NCBI RefSeq assembly: GCF_958298935.1
Contig: NC_084939.1
Location: forward strand, 3,983,501 to 4,047,500
From: Phragmites australis
Lineage: Eukaryota; Streptophyta; Magnoliopsida; Poales; Poaceae
Direction: 5' to 3'
Length of the DNA stretch: 64,000 nt
A program made the position numbers and the translations under genes. A model generated the notes under the pieces. It made no database searches and had not been told where the DNA came from. It worked only from the letters and a program-made list of their open reading frames with translations. Shown here in pieces: positions 57,341 to 64,000 of this stretch (positions are counted from its first letter, which is position 1; every line of letters begins with the position of its first letter).

Positions 57341-58845
57341 CTAGAGGTTCATTTGCCTAGTTTGATCAAACTGAGCTGAAGTTGCAGGTGTATACTGCGG
57401 TGCAGGAATTTGTTGCCATTGGTTCGCAAACGCCATGTTCTTATTGTGGTTCTGCCACCCTTCACTTCTTCCAAACCTTGCTGCATGGTGCACTGTCCTT
57501 GCGTGATTGAGAGACCGCTTCGCCAAGATTTCTTTCATAGCCACGACCTGCAGGCACTGTTTGGTCCGGTGGTCGGCTCCTTCGCCATGCAGTTCATAGT
57601 AAAAGGTTGTTGAGTCATGCGGAACCCGTCCTCCTCGGCCTCCGCGGCCTCTTCCTCTACTGGCTAGGCCTCCCCTATTGGCCACACTGTTAGCTTCACC
57701 TGCTCCTTGAGCGGCTTCAAGCGGGCTGGGATAGTCAGAACCTTCGGGCTTTCTTGGATGGTGCAGTCTGTCTCTAGGATTGCTGTTGCCTGCCTCTCTA
57801 GCTGGTGCATGTGGTTTTACTTTGGAAGCTGCCATTTCGTTTTACCTTCGGAGATGATCGAGCTCAGATCTTGAGTACTCTTCCATCTTGTTGAGCAGCT
57901 CTTGGACGCTTCTGGGTCTTTTTCTCGTGAGCTTTTCTGCTAATAGCCCGCCTCTGATGCCCTATATTGCGGCATCGATGATTACATCTTCGCTCAGCCC
58001 CTTCGCTTGACAACGTATGTGTACGAAGCGGCGCATGTAGCTCTGCAAGGTTTCTATTGGTTGCTGTTTCAGCGCGAAGAGGTCGGTTGCAGTGATTTTG
58101 TCTGCCCGATTCCCCTGGAAGTTGCTGTATAGTGTACTACACAATTGCTCCCATGAATATATGGATTCCGGGGGCAACGCGGAGTACCAGGATCTTGCTA
58201 TCCCTTTTATGGCCATTACGAAGGCCTTCGCTAAGGTTGTACCATCCCCTCTGGCAGACTCCACAGCTGCTTCGAAACTCATTACGAATTCCGTTGGGTT
58301 TGACTCTCTGTCAAACATAAGCACTCTGGGCATCTTGAACCCCAGCGGCTATGGCTGATTTTGCAGATCCATGGCCAAAGGGGACTCCGGGTCTCCCGTG
58401 GACGACCTTCGCTGAACCTCCTGCGAAGCTCGTACCATGTCTTCCGGCGGCGGCGACCGGCGAGACATGCCTTCCGCTTGGTGGAGCATATCGATTTCCT
58501 CCTGGATTTTCTCCAATTTTTTCCTAGCTTCCGACTTGCTGCTAGGCCATCCAACATGTGCTTCTTCTGCGCTAACTGCCTTTCCAACTCTTCAGCTTCT
58601 AGCCTTGCTGTTCTTTCTTCATTTGTTTTTTCCTTGTTCTCAAACTCTGCGAAGTAGTCAAGGTCTTCCCATTCTTCATTTCGCACCCTTTCACCTTCTT
58701 TTTTCGGAGGCTCATAGTGCGTGCGATCTATTGGTTCCATGACCCGCATTTGCTCCGCGTTAACCTGGACTGCTTCGCCCTGGCAGCCATCACTGGGTCC
58801 TTGTGGTGCTATTTCAACTTTGCAATGTTGTTCTCTTTCGCCCAA
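57341..58845 (-). pseudogene. Gypsy gag
   Basis: Frame pieces: 58845-58400 coiled coil (ERTARLEAEELERQLAQKKH); 58333-57962 retrotransposon gag core (PTEFVMSFEAAVESARGDG, ARSWYSALPPESIYSWEQL, LQSYMRRFVHIRCQAKGLS); 57835-57341 basic, Arg/Gly-rich nucleocapsid-like end (RGRGRGGRGGRV, FYYELHGEGADHRTKQC). A frameshift near 58380 and a stop at 57962 break it. Confidence 0.88.
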
Positions 58846-58994
58846 AGTTCCCCCGACCGAAGCATTACTTTATACCGGTATAGCCGAAGGGGGCCTATCG
58901 ACCGGAGGCCCAGCCGCGGCTGGAGGTTCCGGTAACGCTTCCACTGTTCCCGCTGGCTTCAATTTCTTCTTGGGTAGCATGTCTTCGTGGGTTT

Positions 58995-59016
58995 GATCCC
59001 CACGGACAGTGCCAAC
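58995..59016 (-). promoter_or_regulatory. Gypsy primer-binding site
   Basis: Minus strand TTGGCACTGTCCGTGGGGAT directly after the 5' LTR. It resembles the tRNA-Asp-type primer sites of plant gypsy elements (TGGCGCCGTTGCCGGGGA) with several mismatches. Confidence 0.6.
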
Positions 59017-59632
59017 TGTTGGGACCGGAATCCCAGACAAGGTGAGCCTTCGGATACGGAGATATCGAATGGCTCTCAGAGCAACACGTGTTGGAGGAGG
59101 AACAATTTTTTGATACCTCTTCCGAGTACACTGTGGCTCTATTTATAGCCCGTACCGGGCGACCACAGGTGCGGTTTACAAATCCTACCTCCTTACCTGC
59201 TACATTCCCGGAATATCCAGGGGTATTATGGTACAAATGAGCATAATCACATAATTACAGCAGTACCCCGGGTGACCGAAATCGAGCCCACTGTCTCGAG
59301 GCGATTCTTGTCTCCAAAGGGCATCGAAGCCTCCTCCGCTCGTATGTCTGCCGGATCACCTTCGTCCCTCGAGCGAAGGCCAGCTTGCATCTTCGCCCGC
59401 TGCGAACGCTGCGGACTGCGGGTCTGGGCTTCGCTCGTCAGCCGAAGGTCTCCTTCGCCACTATGGGAGATCAAAGGTGCGAGCGTGCCTACACCCTTCG
59501 ACCGACGTAGCTCTACGATCTTCGCCGCTTGCAGATGAAGTCCCTGGAACAAAACCACAACGGCTAGCATGCAGTATTTCCAGTAGAATCCGTGGTTCCC
59601 TCCGAAGTGGGGGGGGGGAGATCATCCCCAAC
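59017..59632 (-). repeat. Gypsy 5' LTR
   Basis: 616 bp with TATA box at 59139-59148 and a G9 run near 59609. The minus strand continues after ...CCCAACA with a primer site. Confidence 0.92.
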
Positions 59633-60386
59633 AGAGCCCAACTCCAGGCCAGGGAGGATTATTCGAATACCGATCCAAGATGATAAACAACGGAGCATGA
59701 TCACCACGGATAGAGTGCATGCACAAGTGCACTCCAACACGCAGAAACGTAACACACCGCACGAACACCATGCACCCAGAATGAGCGCACGAGACCTTCA
59801 TCTGCAAAACGCGTGCACGAAGTCACGTCACAATCACCACAACACCTTCACCGCCACAGTCGAGCACACACACATGCACAGTCCGGTGACCGGATTCGTC
59901 ACGCACCGAGCGCACAAGGGCACCACGCCCGAGCTCACATAGACCGGGGAGGCAAAGCTGATGGGTACTCGACCAGAGAAGATCACCAGCACGCTGGGAG
60001 CCGCCTCACTGGAGTGGAACATGGCTCAGCACTGAGAGAGAACTGGCAGAGAGAGGAGTGGAGAGTAGAGAGGAGGAGAGGTCATTCTCGAGGGAGAGGA
60101 ACTACACGGCTTTATCCACGCACAAGCGCACCAACGCCCCCCATCGATTCTGCCGGATCCGAACAGGAGAGCGGAAGGGGTGGAGCCCCCACGCCGAGTG
60201 GTCACTGCCACACCCCCTGGGAGCTCGCGTGTGCCTTAGGGCTACTCAGCCCATTAGGTTTGGAAACAGCCCATTGGGTCAGGCCTTTTCATCTTTTTTT
60301 TTTCCTTTTGGAATTCACTAAAATTCAAATTTGACTTCAAACTCAAATTCAAATTTTAAAGGGAAAAAACACCTCAAATTCCAACA
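59633..60386 (-). mobile_element. Right part of copia 3' LTR, split by gypsy
   Basis: On the minus strand an LTR start TGTTGGAATTTGAGG (60386 downward) follows the purine tract AAAAGGTGGGGAT (60387-60399). It runs to the gypsy TSD at 59633 and should resume left of 47983. Short ORFs here are not credible genes. Confidence 0.75.
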
Positions 60387-60968
60387 ATCCCCACCTTTTA
60401 CCTTTCAAAATTCGACAAACTCATATGGACCATCTTAACTATTTTAATATACTATTTTTCGGCGAAGGTGCCATTAAGCTTGAACCTTGCCTAGCCTAAG
60501 AAACTACGACCCCGCATAGGTAGCTTGGAGGACTAGGCCTTGATCCAGTGCCTTGGTGTGGGGGCTTTCATTTCAAAGACATATAGTACAGGGCAGTTGA
60601 ACTGCTCCTATATCGGGGCAAGGCTTTACGGTCATGCCCTTGTATCTTTTCATGAACTCAATAGAGAGTATCCCTTTTCTCTCCCGAATCACGACCACAT
60701 GACCAGTTCACATAGGTGAGTTCTTCAGGAAAACATGTAGGACAATTTCCCGCCATTTGGCGAAGAACTCATTAAGACCCTATGCTCAACCTGCCATACA
60801 TATGAAGCACTGCAGCTAATTGGACCCAAGAAGATGTGCTTCTGGCATCAACCAGCTTCATTTCCTACAACTTGAATCACAGGATCTCTGATCAGATAGG
60901 ATAGGTCCATTGTTGAAACCTTTAACAGGGTAAGATCCCTATTCCCTCGGACGCTACCTAGATTGGCC
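60387..60968 (-). other. Copia 3' untranslated region
   Basis: Between the RNase H end and the purine tract. No frame. Contains inverted short phrases (GGGGCAAGGC, CCTTGGTGTGGGGGC). Confidence 0.5.
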
Positions 60969-61601
60969 TCATCGCCAAACCCTTAGTGAAAGGATAGCCA
61001 AGTTTCTTTCAGACTTGATGTATTCTACTGCAATGACACCAGTCGCTCTGGCATGTCGACTTGACTTTAAACATTTACGAATGTGTCGGGAGGTTTTCAA
61101 GTTGTCCTTTCTACTCTGAACTTTGATAATCATAGCCTGATTATCACAGTATACTAGGACCGCTGGAATGGATTTTTCCAGCACAAGGAGGTCTGACAAA
61201 AGGTCTTTCAACCACTCTGCCTCCATTGCTGCTGAATCTAGGGCTACTAGTTCATCCTCCATGGTGGACCGTGTTATCAACGTCTGCTTAAGACGATCTC
61301 CACGACACAGCCCCACCAGTTAAAGTGAATGCGTAGCCACTCGTAGCTCTCATCTCATCCGAGTCACTAATCTAGTTAGCATCATTGACTCCTTCTAAGA
61401 TTGCTGGATGACTTGTATATTTAATACTGAGGTTCATTGTTCCTTTTAAGTACCTAAGTACTCTTATCAGTGCTTCCCAGTGACCATCTCCTGGATTGGA
61501 CGTATAACGACTCAACCTACATACTGCATATGAGATGTCTGGTCTCATCGCACTGCTCAAGTACATACAAGATCCAATGACCTGTGAATACTTCAGCTGG
61601 T

Positions 61602-62503
61602 CTACAGGTTCACCAGAGTGTTTATGTAACTTGACATTTGGATCATAGGGTGTAGAGACTGGTTTAAAGTCCATTTGCCCAACTGAGTTAGGGCCTTCTC
61701 CACATAATGAGACTGAGATAAAGTAATCTCATTCTCTCCCTTTAATAGCTTGATGTTTAATATGACATCAGCTTCACCCATGTCCTTCATGTCGAAGTTC
61801 CTAGAGAGGAATTCTTTTACCTCTTTGATAATTTCCATGTCGGTCCCAAAAAAGAAATATGTCATCTACGTATAAACATAGAATGACACATCTGCTCCCA
61901 ACAAATTGATAGTACACACACTTGTCGGCTTCGTTTACACAAAACCCGACAATGATCAATGTGCTATCGAATTTCTCATGCCATTGTTTAGGAGCTTGCT
62001 TTAGACCATACAAGGATTTAATCAAGCGACACACTTTCTTTTCTTGGCCTTCTACTACAAATCCATCAGGTTGCTGCATGTATATCTCCTCATCCAGCTC
62101 TCCATTAAGGAAAACGATCTTCATATCCATCTGTTGAACATGGAGTTTACATGCAGTAGCGAGCACCAAATAGCACCCGGATCGTAGGTAATCGGGCTAC
62201 AGGGGAATACGTGTCAAAGTAATCCTCCCCTTCTTTCTGAGTAAAACCCTTAGCCACTAAGTAGGTCTTGTACTTTTCTATAGTATCATCGGGTCTCCTC
62301 TTCCTCTTAAAGATCCATTTGCACCCTACCGGCTTGCACCTAGCTGGAAGTTCTGCTATTTCCCACGTTCCATCATCCATGATGGAATCCATCTCACTAC
62401 GTACTGCTTCCCTCCAGTACTCCGCATCTAGTGATGCGTATGTTTCTACGAGGGATCGTGGTTCCTCATCTACTAGATAACTGACATAATCATCACCCAG
62501 CAA
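61602..62503 (-). pseudogene. Copia reverse transcriptase
   Basis: WREAVRSEMDSIMDDGTWEI, GCKWIFKRKRRPDDTIEKYK, LVAKGFTQKEG, then a frameshift at ~62160, LHVQQMDMKIVFLNGELDEE, CRLIKSLYGLKQAPKQWHEK, CLYVDDIFLF, another frameshift at ~61850, and EVKEFLSRNFDMKDMGEADV. All the standard copia RT blocks are present, but in three frames. Confidence 0.88.
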
Positions 62504-62519
62504 CTTTTTAGTCCTCTAT

Positions 62520-63433
62520 CTCGTACCCCTTCTCAACTCCAGGTCTGGAGCAAGATCATACACACTCAAAGGAATAGAGTATGGCTCATGTGAGCCATCT
62601 GGAGCGACTATCTCATTTCCTCTCATTGGAAAGATGTCTTCAAAGAACGTCGCATCACGAGACTCCATAATAACATTAGTAGCAACTTTGCTCATCTCAG
62701 ATTTGACCACTAGAAATCTATAGGCTGCACTATTAGTAGCGTACCAAGGAAAATGCAATCTACGGTCTTTGATCCTAGCAGACTGACTTTAGCAAGACAG
62801 CCTCAAGTCCAAAGGTGAGAAAGGTTCAATTTTCTCCTTGTAAATCCTTCATACGGCATCTCCTCACTGTTGCGTGGATGTACCCTGTTGAGGACATAGC
62901 ATATTGTGAGAACTGCCTCGCCCCACCATACATCCGACATACCTGAACTCTACAACAAAGAATTAACCAAGTCGCAGACAGTTCGGTTCTTTCGTTCGGC
63001 AACCCTATTTGATTGGGGTGAGTATAGGGCAGTGGTTTCATGAATGATTCCACTTTCTGCATAGTATTCGGAGAATATATTGGAGAGATACTCTTCTCCT
63101 CTATCAAACCTTAAACGTTTGATCTTCCTTTCTAATTGGTTTTCTGCTTTCAACCTTATAGATTTTGAAATGTTCTAGTGCTTCATCTTTTGTTCTCATC
63201 AAATAGATGTATCAATACCTAGTTGCATCATATATTAAGGTGAGGAAGTAGTGTTTACCGCCTTTAGAGATTATGCCATTCATTTTACATACATCTGAGT
63301 GGACAAGGTATAGAGGTGAGTTGCCTATCTCTTCTACAGTTTTGAAAGGTAGACGAGGTTGCTTTGCTTGCACACAAATCTCACATCTAGATGCATCAAG
63401 TTTATATTCAGGAATCAAATGCATGTTGCTCAA
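62520..63433 (-). pseudogene. Copia integrase and GAG-pre-integrase
   Basis: CEICVQAKQPRLPFKTVEEI (zinc-binding end), YLVHSDVCKMNG (first catalytic Asp), KRLRFDRGEEYLSNIF (second Asp), SPQSNRVAERKNRTVCDLVN (Glu region), and further down FFEDIFPMRGNE. Frame changes near 63150 and 62900 and stops at ~62790 inactivate it. Confidence 0.85.
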
Positions 63434-64000
63434 ACATCATGGTTCTTATTACAAGGCTGATGAATAGCAAAAAAAGGAATAATTGTTCATTACAGACATG
63501 TAGAATAGACCTCCTGACTCATACACCTTTCCTATGAAATTTTCAAACTTAGTTAGAATGACTTTATTGGACTCGGACAATAACTTAAGACCCTAACGAA
63601 GCAACGGTGACACTGAGATGAGGTTCCGGTTCATGGTCGGCACGAGCAGTACATCCTTCAAGATGATCGTCTTGCCTGAAGTCATCTTCAGACAGACCAG
63701 TCCAATCCTACATACCGCTATTGCTACACCGTTACCTTTAAGACGGGGCCACTAGCTGCACCCTAAAAGGAAGAGAATGCAGAGCGTTCAACACTTATGT
63801 GAATAGTAGCACCAAAATCAATCCACCAATCATTAGATGGACTTGCCATAAAGGTCTGTGGTACGTACCCATCGGAACTGGACGGACTCAACGCCACATG
63901 TGCTTCTTTGCATTGCCCAGGAGAAGGACCTTTGCCCTTCCTGTCTCGGCACCTGCAAGCAGTATGCCTAGCCGTGCCGCAGACATAGCAAATAAAGTCC

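Larger units (their letters stand above)
47983..59632 (-). mobile_element. Full-length Tat-lineage Ty3-gypsy retrotransposon
   Basis: LTRs at 47983-48593 and 59017-59632, both TGTT...AACA, with target duplication GAGCC on each side (47978-47982, 59633-59637). Minus-strand order is gag, protease, RT, RNase H, a second RNase H, integrase. This order and the extra RNase H mark the Tat lineage of plant gypsy elements. Between integrase and the 3' LTR are a 106-base minisatellite and a plus-strand antisense gene. Scattered stops and frameshifts make it non-autonomous. The LTRs differ at roughly 7-9% of positions by eye, so the insertion is not recent. Confidence 0.93.
60969..64000 (-). mobile_element. 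Ty1-copia element, pol region, runs off window end
   Basis: Minus-strand order from the window edge: gag CCHC knuckle CYVCGTARHTACRC (~63955-63996); protease WWIDFGATIHIS (~63800-63840, DFG in place of DSG); GAG-pre-integrase (CEICVQAKQPRLPF, 63212-63433); integrase (RFDRGEEYLSNIFSEY, QSNRVAERKNRTVCDL, 62520-63153); RT (EPRSLVETYASLDAEYWREA, FLNGELDEEIYMQQPDGF, LCLYVDDIFLF; 61602-62503); RNase H (MRPDISYAVCRLSRYTSNPG, STMEDELVALDSAAMEAEW, HIRKCLKSSRHA; 60969-61674). Several frameshifts split it into ~9 frames. The YVDD box is intact. Confidence 0.9.

Noticed and set aside
59592..60334. Overlapping 116- and 173-codon plus frames
   Set aside because: They lie in the copia LTR, antisense to it, with no conserved motif.

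Overview
The window is plant nuclear DNA from a grass, most likely panicoid. The signs are spliced genes with plant GT-AG introns, a cluster of grass-type receptor-like proteins (LRR-RLPs), Tourist/Harbinger MITEs, Ty1-copia elements, and a Tat-lineage Ty3-gypsy element. I see no bacterial operons, CRISPR, rRNA or intact tRNA gene. Almost every host gene is truncated or carries stops, so this reads as a repeatedly duplicated, TE-filled gene graveyard with a few frames still open.

Left block (1-13.1 kb): a copia 5' end (gag, PBS, LTR; minus), a second LTR-like repeat, internal exons of a long-chain acyl-CoA synthetase (LACS, minus), the last exon of an RWD-RING (RNF25-like) ubiquitin-ligase gene, an N-terminal-only RLP, repeats and MITEs, a SINE-like element, the N-terminal half of another RLP, and the last exon of a CDCA7-like zf-4CXXC_R1 gene (plus).

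Middle block (13.1-32 kb): a ~950-bp foldback element, relics of an RWD exon and an RLP, MITE/hAT-like repeats, a longer decayed RNF25-like gene (18.8-22.0 kb), then a second copy of the 5.54-10.14 kb segment at 21.37-27.03 kb. This runs into the C-terminal two thirds of an RLP (633 open codons). A partial copia LTR at 29.63 kb cuts off its 5' end.

Right block (32-46.7 kb): duplicated RLP-upstream sequence with tandem repeats, a GC-rich TATA-bearing leader region ending in an orphan CACTA terminus, a Tourist MITE with an identifiable empty site elsewhere in the window, the LACS 3'-terminal exons, a degenerate copia element, a 4-kb Harbinger-type element carrying only ORF1, and the upstream exons of the CDCA7-like gene.

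Far right (46.7-64 kb): a copia element (minus, running off the window) whose 3' LTR holds a complete 11.65-kb Tat-lineage gypsy element (47983-59632, TSD GAGCC). The gypsy element has two RNase H domains, a plus-strand antisense gene with its own TATA box, and a 3' minisatellite.

The main theme is that LACS, RLP and CDCA7-like genes each occur as two complementary fragments, one in the left block and one in the right. This fits an ancestral segmental duplication followed by reciprocal loss through TE insertion and deletion.
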